The notes below the pieces were generated by a model. That model saw only the letters and a program-made list of their open reading frames with translations. It did no database searches and was not told where the DNA came from. The position numbers and the translations under genes are program-made. From contig CABQIM010000007.1 of assembly GCA_902464375.1 (NCBI GenBank), forward strand, positions 1 to 35,975: a stretch of DNA of 35,975 bases, written 5' to 3'. This stretch comes from an uncultured bacterium. Its GTDB lineage: Bacteria > Cyanobacteriota > Vampirovibrionia > Gastranaerophilales > Gastranaerophilaceae. This document shows, piece by piece, positions 15,113 through 22,238 of the stretch (position 1 is its first letter; the number at the start of each line of letters is the position of its first letter).

Positions 15113-15357
15113 CCTTCGCCCATTTCTATTTCACGTTTTTGATATCTTGCAGCTTTTGCATTGATTGCGTAACAAGTTGAACAAAGCTTTTGAGAGAGCA
15201 TAAACATATTACGTTGAATTGCTGCAACATCATTCATTGCTTCAAGCATTTTGTTTGGATCAACCATAGATTCCATTGCTTCGTGGTTGTCAACTTTTTC
15301 GTCTGCGTATTTTTTTACTAATAACTTGTCGATATAATCTCTTGCTCCGATTGCCAT
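15109..15357 (-). CDS. Small helical protein with CxxC, unknown function
   Basis: This 82-residue protein (ATG at 15357) begins MAIGARDYIDKLLVKKYADE and is largely helical and charged. A single CSTC motif lies at about residues 60-63 (QKLCSTCYAINAKAARYQ), which could bind metal or be redox active. GGGAG lies 9 bases before this ATG on the minus strand; a TTG two codons upstream would leave only 3 bases, so I prefer the ATG. The stop overlaps the convergent SIS gene by 4 bases. No family is recognised. Confidence 0.65.
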   Translation of the reverse strand: MAIGARDYIDKLLVKKYADEKVDNHEAMESMVDPNKMLEAMNDVAAIQRNMFMLSQKLCSTCYAINAKAARYQKREIEMGEG

Positions 15358-15433
15358 AATCAAAGTCTCCCTATGTATTCCTATTATTTCCCTTACTTAT
15401 ATAAAGTTTTTTGTGGTTGAAAAATTGCTTAAA

Positions 15434-15450
15434 TGTAACACAATGTTACA
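15434..15450. promoter_or_regulatory. Perfect 17-bp palindrome, candidate operator
   Basis: TGTAACA-CAA-TGTTACA is a perfect 7-bp inverted repeat with a 3-base centre. It ends 3 bases before the -35 box of the rpsB promoter and lies 77 bases upstream of the start of the divergent CxxC gene. The spacing is right for a dimeric repressor or activator site acting on either gene. Confidence 0.45.
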
Positions 15451-15453
15451 ATA

Positions 15454-15482
15454 TTGACAAAATTAACTCTTATTTTTATTAA
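15454..15482 (+). promoter_or_regulatory. Probable promoter of the rpsB-tsf operon
   Basis: A consensus -35 TTGACA (15454-15459), a 17-base spacer and TATTAA (15477-15482). A second candidate, a perfect TATAAT without a -35 box, is at 15516-15521. Either start gives a long leader (about 185 or 146 bases) before rpsB. Confidence 0.55.
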
Positions 15483-15527
15483 AAATCGTCGTTACACTTG
15501 CTAGATAACCATGTTTATAATACGATA

Positions 15528-15660
15528 ATAGCGACTACACTGGTCGATAGGTACAACCCTAGTCTGGCAAAACAAATATACGGAGTCGGCAATGTATCGG
15601 TTGGTATAAAGTTTCAAAGATGGAGCAGTATAGTCCGTAGTAAAACAAGTTAGAAAAAAC
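15528..15660 (+). promoter_or_regulatory. Candidate structured leader RNA of rpsB (possible S2 autoregulatory element)
   Basis: The 146 bases before rpsB carry no believable gene and are richer in G and C than other spacers here. A closing helix can be drawn between GACTACACT (15533-15541) and AGTATAGTC (15627-15635), eight of nine pairs. Inside it are a hairpin TAGG/CCTA (15548-15561) and a stem TATAC/GTATA (15577-15608). In Escherichia coli, S2 represses its own rpsB-tsf message through the leader; a similar role here is inference. Confidence 0.4.
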
Positions 15661-15673
15661 AAAGGAGACAAAG

Positions 15674-16435
15674 ATGTCAGTAGCATCACTTATTGAACTT
15701 TTAGAAGCAGGCGTTCACTTTGGACACCAAACTCAACACTGGAACCCAAAAATGAAACCATATATTTATGGAGCAAGAAATGGTATTTATATTCTTGATT
15801 TGAGAAAAACTACCGATTTATTGGACGCAGCTTATGATGCAGTTAGAGAATATGCGGCAAAAGGTAAAAACGTACTTTTCGTTGGTACAAAGAAACAAGC
15901 AGCAGAAGTTGTAGCTGAAGAAGCTAACAGAGCTGGTGCTTATTATATCAACAGAAGATGGTTAGGTGGTATGTTAACTAACTTTGAAACAATCAGAGGC
16001 AGAGTTAACAAACTTAGAGAAATGGAAGAATTCATTTCTTCTGGTCACATCGAAAAATTACCTAAGAAAGAACAAGCACAATTGAACAGACAACTTGCTA
16101 AATTAAGCAAGACTTTGGGCGGTATTAAAGAAATGCGCGGTCTTCCTGATATCATTTTCGTAATCGATCAAGCTAAAGAAGATATCGCAATTAAAGAAGC
16201 TAACAAATTAAACATCCCTGTTATTTGTTTAGCTGATACAAATGCTAACCCAGATGGCATCAACTACATTATCCCTGGTAATGATGATGCAATCCGTGCT
16301 ATCAAATTGATTACTTCAAAATTGGCTGATGCAGTTTTGGAAGGTAAACAATTAAGAGAAAACAATGCTAATTCAAAAGGCAAAGTAGAAGCTGTTACAG
16401 CTGCTGATGCAGGTGTAGAAACTGCTAACGTTTAG
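15674..16435 (+). CDS. rpsB: 30S ribosomal protein S2
   Basis: This 253-residue protein is full-length S2: LLEAGVHFGHQTQHWNPKM at the N-terminus, YIYGARNGIYILDLRKT, GTKKQAAEVVAEEANRAGA, YINRRWLGGMLTNFETI and DIIFVIDQAKEDIAIKEANK. S2 is a late-assembly protein of the small subunit, contacting S1. AAAGGAG lies 6 bases before the ATG. Codon choice differs from neighbouring genes (many AAC, ATC, TTC and GCT codons), as expected of a highly expressed gene. The C-terminal 20 residues are Ala/Val-rich and not conserved. It is followed by tsf in the universal rpsB-tsf order. Confidence 0.98.
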   Translation: MSVASLIELLEAGVHFGHQTQHWNPKMKPYIYGARNGIYILDLRKTTDLLDAAYDAVREYAAKGKNVLFVGTKKQAAEVVAEEANRAGAYYINRRWLGGMLTNFETIRGRVNKLREMEEFISSGHIEKLPKKEQAQLNRQLAKLSKTLGGIKEMRGLPDIIFVIDQAKEDIAIKEANKLNIPVICLADTNANPDGINYIIPGNDDAIRAIKLITSKLADAVLEGKQLRENNANSKGKVEAVTAADAGVETANV

Positions 16436-16439
16436 AATT

Positions 16440-16489
16440 GTGAATAGTGAATGGTGATTAGTGAACTTAACTTTTCACTATTCACTATT
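16440..16489. repeat. Inverted heptamer repeat between rpsB and tsf
   Basis: The spacer starts with three heptamer-like units (GTGAATA, GTGAATG, GTGATTA, then GTGAA; 16440-16465). After a short loop come two inverted units (TTCACTATTCACTATT, 16474-16489). The arms can fold into a hairpin ending 4 bases before the tsf ribosome site (AAGGAG). It could be a partial attenuator, an mRNA-stabilising hairpin or a dispersed repeat. Confidence 0.7.
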
Positions 16490-16509
16490 TAAAGAAGGAG
16501 ATATTTAAT

Positions 16510-17373
16510 ATGAATATTACAGCTACAATGGTAAAAGAACTTCGTGATAAAACTGGTGCTGGTATGATGGATGCTAAAAAAGCATTAGTAGAAGTTGATG
16601 GCGATATGGAAAAAGCAATGGAAGTACTTCGCCAAAAAGGTATTGCTTCTGCTGATAAGAAAATGGGTAGAATCGCTGCTGAAGGTAGAGTTGGTTCTTA
16701 CGTTTCTGATTCAGTTGGTGCTATGATTGAAGTTAACTGTGAAACAGACTTCGTTGCAAAGAATGCTGAATTCATCGAATTAACAAATGGCTTAGCTCAA
16801 GTTGTTGCAGAATCTAACCCTGCAGACGTTGATGCTTTATTGGCAACTGTTTGCCCTAAATGCGGTAAACCAATCGCTGATGTTATCAAAGAAAAAATCG
16901 CATCAATTGGTGAAAAAATCACTGTTAGAAGATTTGTTAGATATGAAGGCAACGTTGCAACTTATATCCACAACGGTAAAATCGGTGTTCTTCTTCAAAC
17001 AGATGCAAAAGATGACGTTTTGGCAAAAGATATTTGCTTACACATCGCATCTTCTGCTCCAGAATTTGTTTCAAGAAAAGATATTCCTGCAGAAGTAATT
17101 GAAGAAGAAACAAGAATCGAAATGGGTAAAGAAGACTTGGCTAAGAAACCTGAACAAATCAGAGCTAAGATTGTTGAAGGCAGAGTTAACAAGTTAATGG
17201 CTCACAGATGTTTGGTTGAACAACCATTCGTTAAGAACCCAGAACAAACTATTGAACAATTGATTTCTGGTAAATTCAATATCGTTAAGTTCGACAGATT
17301 CGTTCTTGGTGAAGGTCTTGAAAAGAGAAACGACAACTTCGCTGATGAAGTTATGAGCCAATTGGGCAAATAG
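16510..17373 (+). CDS. tsf: Translation elongation factor Ts
   Basis: This 287-residue protein is full-length EF-Ts: a UBA-like N-terminus (MVKELRDKTGAGMMDAKKAL, VEVDGDMEKAMEVLRQKGI), then IEVNCETDFVAKN. The core dimerisation domains include DICLHIASSAPEFVSR and the C-terminal VEQPFVKNPEQTIEQL. It exchanges GDP for GTP on EF-Tu. An unusual CPKC motif (Cys115, Cys118) sits in a short loop before KEKIASIGEKITVRRF, a position where many EF-Ts proteins have no cysteines. The ribosome site AAGGAG is 9 bases upstream. Codon usage is biased as in rpsB, and a strong terminator closes the operon. Confidence 0.98.
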   Translation: MNITATMVKELRDKTGAGMMDAKKALVEVDGDMEKAMEVLRQKGIASADKKMGRIAAEGRVGSYVSDSVGAMIEVNCETDFVAKNAEFIELTNGLAQVVAESNPADVDALLATVCPKCGKPIADVIKEKIASIGEKITVRRFVRYEGNVATYIHNGKIGVLLQTDAKDDVLAKDICLHIASSAPEFVSRKDIPAEVIEEETRIEMGKEDLAKKPEQIRAKIVEGRVNKLMAHRCLVEQPFVKNPEQTIEQLISGKFNIVKFDRFVLGEGLEKRNDNFADEVMSQLGK

Positions 17374-17395
17374 TTAGTTTCTATTAGAAATATTA

Positions 17396-17431
17396 AAAAC
17401 AGGGGAAAGATTTTCTTTCCCCTGTTTTTTT
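17396..17431 (+). terminator. Intrinsic terminator of the rpsB-tsf operon
   Basis: A 14-bp arm AAAACAGGGGAAAG pairs with CTTTCCCCTGTTTT across a 5-base loop and runs into T residues. It is the strongest terminator in the window. Confidence 0.93.
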
Positions 17432-17450
17432 ATGTGTTTTTATAATGTAG

Positions 17451-17470
17451 GTCAGCTTTACCAAGCTGAC
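17451..17470. repeat. Short perfect hairpin
   Basis: GTCAGCTT-TACC-AAGCTGAC is an 8-bp perfect stem with a 4-base loop in the 256-base spacer after tsf. There is no T tract on either strand, so it does not look like a terminator. The rest of the spacer (17471-17630) shows no gene and no clear promoter. Confidence 0.5.
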
Positions 17471-17630
17471 AAAATTTCATCATTTGTAATTTTTACCGGA
17501 CAATAATGCTTACAAGGTGCGAGGGATGTTTTGATAGACAAAGCCTTTTAGCTTGAATTTTTGTAAAATTTACACTCAAACCTCTTGTAAGTTTCGAAAA
17601 AAGAGTTAAACTGATAACAGAGGATTAGTT

Positions 17631-17978
17631 ATGAGCTCGATATCAGGTATAAATACATCCATTTACTCCGGACTAATAGAAGATTTATCTTCTTACCTTC
17701 CTTCGCGCTCCGCTTTGGATGCCAAGACTCCGAGCGTCAATCGTGATGAAGCATCAACCGTAGATTTGAGTAATTATTATTCTAATATTATGCCTGGAGA
17801 TGCCCTTCAAACTGTTGCTGAAAATGTATCTCAATCGGCTAAGGATTTAGATAACGCAATGGTACAAGCTTTAGAAAACGGCTATACAGTTCAGGATGCT
17901 TGTAATATTCAAATGGCAAAGGCAGCTTATGCAGCAAACTGTCGTGTAGCAAAATCCACTTTTGAGCTTTCAATTTAG
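17631..17978 (+). CDS. Small helical protein, unknown function (flagellin-like C-terminal helix)
   Basis: This 115-residue protein begins MSSISGINTSIYSGLIEDLSS and has a Ser/Asn/Gln-rich N-terminal half without a signal peptide. The C-terminal 50 residues form an alanine-rich amphipathic helix (QSAKDLDNAMVQALENG, then IQMAKAAYAANCRVAKSTF). This resembles the D0 terminal helices of flagellin, rod and hook-type proteins (A-x-x-A-Y-x-A-N-x-R-V), but no other flagellar gene is near and the similarity is weak. GAGG lies 7 bases before the ATG. Treat as hypothetical. Confidence 0.65.
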   Translation: MSSISGINTSIYSGLIEDLSSYLPSRSALDAKTPSVNRDEASTVDLSNYYSNIMPGDALQTVAENVSQSAKDLDNAMVQALENGYTVQDACNIQMAKAAYAANCRVAKSTFELSI

Positions 17979-18012
17979 CAGTTTATGGTCTAGATTTAGT
18001 TTTACCCGAGTG

Positions 18013-18039
18013 TGCAATTTTTATTTTTAAAAAATTGCA
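18013..18039. repeat. 10-bp inverted repeat before the VWA gene
   Basis: TGCAATTTTT (18013-18022) and AAAAATTGCA (18030-18039) flank a 7-base AT spacer, 12 bases before the VWA start. It may be a weak terminator for the preceding gene or an operator. Confidence 0.45.
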
Positions 18040-18051
18040 TTAATCTGTGGT

Positions 18052-18753
18052 ATGAAAAAATTTTTGGTATTGTTAATTTTTGCGATAATTCCGGTTTTTG
18101 CGTACGAAGTTTTTAACCCTGATAATTTTGATTACAAAGAAAGTGGCGATAAACTCCTTTTTGTCCTTGATTATTCAAATAGTATGGGTGAATATTTAGA
18201 GCATAAAACCAAGGTTAATCAGGTAAAAGAGATGATGTATCAAATCTTGCCGCAGATTTCTGATAGTACAAAAGTCGGACTAAGAGTTTACGGTCATACT
18301 TGTAATCTGATTGCGTATAATGCGTGCAGAAGTTCTGAACTCGTTGTGCCCTTAGGTTTTTCTAATAAAACCAGTATTCTTTCAGAAATGTCACATCTTC
18401 GTCCGAGAGGAATGACACCGATTACATATTCTCTAAAACAAGCTGTCAATAAGGATTTGAATGGGTATGACGGGATTAAACACATAATTCTATTGACTGA
18501 TGGTGGGGAAAATTGTGACGAAAGTCCGTGTGATTACGCTATTGAGCTTGTAAAAATCAGAAAAGATATTAAGATTGATGTGATAGCTTTTAATGTTCAT
18601 GATGAAGATGATTTGGCACAGCTGCAGTGTACTGCAAATGTGACCGGAGGACGGTTTACTGAAGCTGATACAAAAGCGGAATTGTTCCGTTCAATGGAAG
18701 ATTTGGTATTGCCGCATAAAAATGTTGAAGCGACCTTGTATGGAACAGAATAA
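18052..18753 (+). CDS. Secreted von Willebrand factor type A (VWA) domain protein
   Basis: This 233-residue protein has a signal peptide (MKKFLVLLIFAIIPVFAYE) and a single VWA domain filling the rest. The metal-ion-dependent adhesion site is complete: D-x-S-x-S in LDYSNSMGEY, the threonine in RPRGMTPITYS and the aspartate in LLTDGGENCDE. Several cysteines (TCNLIAYNACRS, ENCDESPCDY, LQCTAN) suggest disulfides outside the cytoplasm. Such proteins bind protein ligands through a divalent cation; the ligand is unknown. The ribosome site is weak (a short GTGG before the ATG). It is followed by the GH57 gene, which has its own promoter. Confidence 0.88.
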   Translation: MKKFLVLLIFAIIPVFAYEVFNPDNFDYKESGDKLLFVLDYSNSMGEYLEHKTKVNQVKEMMYQILPQISDSTKVGLRVYGHTCNLIAYNACRSSELVVPLGFSNKTSILSEMSHLRPRGMTPITYSLKQAVNKDLNGYDGIKHIILLTDGGENCDESPCDYAIELVKIRKDIKIDVIAFNVHDEDDLAQLQCTANVTGGRFTEADTKAELFRSMEDLVLPHKNVEATLYGTE

Positions 18754-18784
18754 AAGCTTTTTGAAGAACATATTTAATCGCCTA

Positions 18785-18813
18785 TTGCACAGGTGGCTGA
18801 TTTTTTGTATAAT
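18785..18813 (+). promoter_or_regulatory. Sigma70 promoter of the GH57 gene, nearly leaderless
   Basis: TTGCAC (18785-18790), an exact 17-base spacer and a perfect TATAAT (18808-18813). The start codon ATG at 18823 is only 9 bases after the -10 box, so the transcript would begin 0-3 bases before it. An upstream in-frame GTG (18793) falls inside the promoter and is unlikely to be used. Confidence 0.65.
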
Positions 18814-18822
18814 TCAGTTAGT

Positions 18823-21063
18823 ATGAATAAGCGTGTTAAGAAACTTTCTCTTGCCATTTATTGGCATATGCACCAACCGGTTTATGAACTTGAAGGTACT
18901 TATCTAATGCCTTGGGTGCGTTTACACGCAGTTAAAGATTATTTGGATATGGTTTTGATTTTGGAAAAATTTCCCAAATTAAAACTTAATTTTAATATTG
19001 TTCCGGCACTTTTAGATTCAATTATTGATTATACAGAAAACGGTTATCACGATATTCATTCAGAGCTTTCTGTTTCTGATACAGAATTTTTGAGTGACGA
19101 AGAAAAAGCTTTTATATTGAATAACTTTTTTAGCTCAAAATTTGAAACGATGATTTATCGAAGTGAAACATACAAAGAGCTTTATCAAAAAAGATTTTCT
19201 AAAGATGTTGCGACGTTGGAGGATTTCTCTGCACAAGAAATTTCGGATTTGATGGCTTTATTTAATCTTGTGTGGATTGACCCTATTCATTTTGAACGTT
19301 ATCCACGTTTAAAAGAGTTGTGGGAGAAACAATCTGGATATACACGTGATGAAAGAATTGAAATTGTTGATATTCAAAAGCAAATAATAAAGGAAATAAT
19401 ACCGACTTACAAAAAATATATTCAGGAAGGTCGGATTGAATTAACAACAAGCCCTTATTATCACGCGATTTTACCTATTTTGATTGATGTAAAAGCTTCT
19501 GTAAAAAATGTAATTACAACAGAAGGTTTGCCTGCAAGCATGGGTATGCTTGATGATGCAAAATACCAAATAAAAAGTGCACTTGATAGAATAGAAGAAG
19601 TTTTTGGGGTAAGACCAAAAGGGATGTGGCCTCCGGAATTATGTCTTGGACCAAAAACGCTGAATTTGTTAGCAAAAGAAGGTGTAAAATGGACTATTTC
19701 TGATGAGGGGGTTCTCGCTAACTCTATAAACTTTGATTTTATTAGAGATTTTAAAGGTAATCTTACAGATCCGTATCATTTGCTAAAAGTTTATAATTAT
19801 GAAACTAAGGATTCGAATATTGATATTATTTTTCGTGATAGGTCAATTCCAAATTTAATAAACTTTGAGTATGCAGGAATTAATTCAAAAATGGCAGCAG
19901 GCGATTTGTTTGAAAAAATTAAGATGATTCAAAACAAGCTTTTGGTATCACCTGATGAAAAACATTTGCTTACAATAGCTTCTGATAGCGAAAACTGTTG
20001 GGAAAACTATCAAAATGACGGACGTGATTTTTTAGAAAATATCTATTCTATGATAGAAGAGGACGAGTCTTTAGAAACAGTACTAATTAGCGATTATATT
20101 GAGCAAGACCAACACAAAAAAAGTTTGAAAAAGATTTATTCCGGTTCTTGGATTGATAAAACTTTTCAATTCTGGATTGGAGATGCTGAAAAAAACAAAG
20201 CTTGGGCTTATTTGAAGAAAACAAAAGATGATTTTGATAACTTTGTAAAAGAAAATAAAAAGCATCCGAAGATTAAACAGGCAAAGCGAGAATTGCTGAT
20301 AGCAGAAGGCAGTGATTGGTTCTGGTGGTATGGAGAACCTAATAATTCCGGTCAGGATTACGTTTTTGATTATATGTTTAGAGAACGCTTAAAAAATGTG
20401 TATCTTGATTTGGATTTAAAATATCCGGAATACTTGGATAAGACTTTGATAACGTCAGTAGAAGTACCGTTTAGGCATCCAAAACGAGCCATTACGCCTC
20501 GTATGGACGGTTTAAATTCCAGTATTGAAGATTGGTATAATGCAGGTTCGCTTAGCTTACTTGATGGTCCTGTTTTTAGAGAAAACAAGAATGTTGATAA
20601 GATAAACTTTGGATGCGATAAAGATAATGTTTATATAAGACTTTATGTTAACAAAGGCTCCGGTGAAATTACTTTTGTTGACAGGATTAACCAGTTTTAT
20701 ATCTATACCAGAAATGCGACCAGAATAGGCGATAGAGCGTATATCAGATTAATTAGCAAAACAGATAACCCATATCCTATTTTGTTGGAAAAATTTGAAC
20801 GTGAGCTAACTCTGACTTTGGTTAAAGACACTCTTTATCCTGTCCGATTAACAGCTGTGCTGCACCCGAATATGTGGACGCTTGATAATCCGGAAGGTAT
20901 ACAAATTGTGTACAATGATGTTATTGATATTTGTATACCATTTGATAAGTTGGGTATAAATGCCGGAGAAACGGTTGAGTTCTTTATGGCAAATACGGAT
21001 TCCGGTGTTAAGAATACTTATATTCCGCAAGAAATCCTTATGACAATGACAAGAGAAATTTAG
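18823..21063 (+). CDS. Glycoside hydrolase family 57 protein (alpha-amylase/pullulanase type)
   Basis: This 746-residue protein (from ATG 18823) has the five-region GH57 layout. Region 1 is IYWHMHQPVY (residues 13-22), region 2 GRIELTTSPYYHAIL (from 203) and region 3 GMWPPELCL with the probable nucleophile Glu272. Region 4 is SDSENCWENY (from 387, acid/base Asp388), followed by a helical bundle. The C-terminal 200 residues (from VEVPFRHPKRAITPRMDG) form a beta-sandwich often attached to GH57 enzymes of bacteria and cyanobacteria. GH57 enzymes act on alpha-1,4/1,6-glucans, so glycogen turnover is the likely role. There is no signal peptide, so it acts in the cytoplasm. The stop is 1 base from a convergent thioredoxin gene. 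Confidence 0.9.
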   Translation: MNKRVKKLSLAIYWHMHQPVYELEGTYLMPWVRLHAVKDYLDMVLILEKFPKLKLNFNIVPALLDSIIDYTENGYHDIHSELSVSDTEFLSDEEKAFILNNFFSSKFETMIYRSETYKELYQKRFSKDVATLEDFSAQEISDLMALFNLVWIDPIHFERYPRLKELWEKQSGYTRDERIEIVDIQKQIIKEIIPTYKKYIQEGRIELTTSPYYHAILPILIDVKASVKNVITTEGLPASMGMLDDAKYQIKSALDRIEEVFGVRPKGMWPPELCLGPKTLNLLAKEGVKWTISDEGVLANSINFDFIRDFKGNLTDPYHLLKVYNYETKDSNIDIIFRDRSIPNLINFEYAGINSKMAAGDLFEKIKMIQNKLLVSPDEKHLLTIASDSENCWENYQNDGRDFLENIYSMIEEDESLETVLISDYIEQDQHKKSLKKIYSGSWIDKTFQFWIGDAEKNKAWAYLKKTKDDFDNFVKENKKHPKIKQAKRELLIAEGSDWFWWYGEPNNSGQDYVFDYMFRERLKNVYLDLDLKYPEYLDKTLITSVEVPFRHPKRAITPRMDGLNSSIEDWYNAGSLSLLDGPVFRENKNVDKINFGCDKDNVYIRLYVNKGSGEITFVDRINQFYIYTRNATRIGDRAYIRLISKTDNPYPILLEKFERELTLTLVKDTLYPVRLTAVLHPNMWTLDNPEGIQIVYNDVIDICIPFDKLGINAGETVEFFMANTDSGVKNTYIPQEILMTMTREI

Positions 21064-21064
21064 A

Positions 21065-21361
21065 CTACATATATTTGATTAAGATATTCATTAAGTCTTC
21101 TTTTTTTCTGAATCCGCTAAAACGTTCCATTTCTCGTCCATTTTGGAATACTAAAAAGGTTGGGAAAGAACGAACTCCAAGCCTTTTAACAAGTTCAGGA
21201 TTCTTGTCTACGTCTACTTGCCCTACGTATATTTTATCCATTTGCAGAAGTTCATCTTCTTCTTTTGCACAATAACCGCACCAAGTTGCATAAAATTCTA
21301 CAAGTTTTAAACCTGTTGCTGTTTCATCAATAAAATTATCCCTGTTCAATTCTTTTAGCAT
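21065..21361 (-). CDS. Thioredoxin-family protein
   Basis: This 98-residue protein has the thioredoxin fold in order: LVEFYATWCGYCAKEE with a WCGYC active site (canonical WCGPC), VDVDKNPELVKRLGVRSFPTFLVF with the cis-proline (SFPT), then GREMERFSGFRKKEDL. The proline of the active site is tyrosine, which usually shifts redox potential; the partner is unknown. It lacks a signal peptide. TAGGAGG lies 8 bases before the ATG. It is convergent with the GH57 gene. Confidence 0.93.
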   Translation of the reverse strand: MLKELNRDNFIDETATGLKLVEFYATWCGYCAKEEDELLQMDKIYVGQVDVDKNPELVKRLGVRSFPTFLVFQNGREMERFSGFRKKEDLMNILIKYM

Positions 21362-21430
21362 AAATTTTCCTCCTAAATAAGAATATTAGAATTTGGTAAT
21401 TATTTCATTGCCTGATTGGTTAAAAATGAT

Positions 21431-21458
21431 TTCACAGAAAAAATATGTACTCTAAAAT
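21431..21458 (+). promoter_or_regulatory. Promoter of the CheR-fold methyltransferase gene
   Basis: TTCACA (21431-21436), a 16-base spacer and TAAAAT (21453-21458), each 5/6 to consensus. Transcription would start near 21465, about 27 bases before the ATG at 21492. Confidence 0.5.
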
Positions 21459-21491
21459 AGCAAAATTATTTTTTATAGGACTTATAAAGGT

Positions 21492-22238
21492 ATGAAAATA
21501 AGTTTTACCAATACTAACCTTACATTTTGTTCAACCGGAAGATTTTATAAAGCTAAAGATGGTGATGAATTTGGTTGTAATAGTTGGCTTTTTCGAGAAG
21601 ATATGGACTGGAAAAAGTTGGCAGAATATGAAATTATGCATTTTAAAGACAAAGAGCAAGTTAATACTCTTATGTTTGCGGCCTCTGATGGTTCAGAAGC
21701 GTATACAAATATTATTTCTTTGTATGAAAATTCTAAAACGCAGGACGATACTAAAAAATTTTTCCCTATAATGGCATATGATTTGGATGAAGAAATTGTA
21801 AAAGCTGCCAAAAGTGGTTATATTAAGACTTGCTTGAATGATAGAATGCAATTACAGATGAAGTGCAATAACTATGAAGATTATTTTGAAAATACGGATA
21901 AAAAGCTGGAAATTGCAGAAGATAAAGGCTTGCAGAGAGAAAAGACATTTAAAGTGAAAGATATTTTAACGAAGAATGTTAACTTCCATCAAGGCGATAT
22001 GTTTGAAAAAATACAGGAATTAAAAGATAATTCCAACACTGTTCTTATGTGTAGAAATATCTTGGGCTACTTTTTAGATGATAAAATAGAAGAGTTCATT
22101 CAAAGTGCTGCAAAATTTTTGAAGTCAGGCAGTCTTTTTGCAATTGGTAATCATGATACAAGATTCTTTGATATAAAATCTTGTATGGAACATTTTGGTT
22201 TTAAACAAATTTTTCATAATTTATATGAAAAAATTTAG
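21492..22238 (+). CDS. CheR-fold SAM-dependent methyltransferase, stand-alone and tagged
   Basis: This 248-residue protein matches the catalytic domain of CheR chemotaxis methyltransferases in order: ASDGSEAYTNIISL (SAM loop, usual S-S-G-E-E-P-Y), MAYDLDEEIVKAAKSGYI (usual A-x-D-I-D), VNFHQGDMFEKI, and TVLMCRNILGYFLDDKIEEF (usual C-R-N-V-L-x-Y-F). The loop SSGEE is changed to SDGSE, and the N-terminal CheR helical domain is missing. No receptor, CheA or CheB gene is nearby, so a chemotaxis role is not supported. The first 17 residues (MKISFTNTNLTFCSTGR) look like the N-terminal tag seen in other genes here. The ribosome site is AAAGG. Confidence 0.75.
   Translation: MKISFTNTNLTFCSTGRFYKAKDGDEFGCNSWLFREDMDWKKLAEYEIMHFKDKEQVNTLMFAASDGSEAYTNIISLYENSKTQDDTKKFFPIMAYDLDEEIVKAAKSGYIKTCLNDRMQLQMKCNNYEDYFENTDKKLEIAEDKGLQREKTFKVKDILTKNVNFHQGDMFEKIQELKDNSNTVLMCRNILGYFLDDKIEEFIQSAAKFLKSGSLFAIGNHDTRFFDIKSCMEHFGFKQIFHNLYEKI

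Noticed and set aside
15501..15689. A 62-codon minus-strand reading frame
   Set aside because: It covers the rpsB leader and start, has no ribosome site and no sensible protein features.
17451..17470. Second terminator after tsf
   Set aside because: The 8-bp hairpin has no T tract on either strand, and a strong terminator already lies at 17396-17431.
18793..18822. GTG start for the GH57 gene
   Set aside because: It lies between the -35 and -10 boxes of a good promoter, so it would not be in the transcript; GH57 homology begins after ATG 18823.
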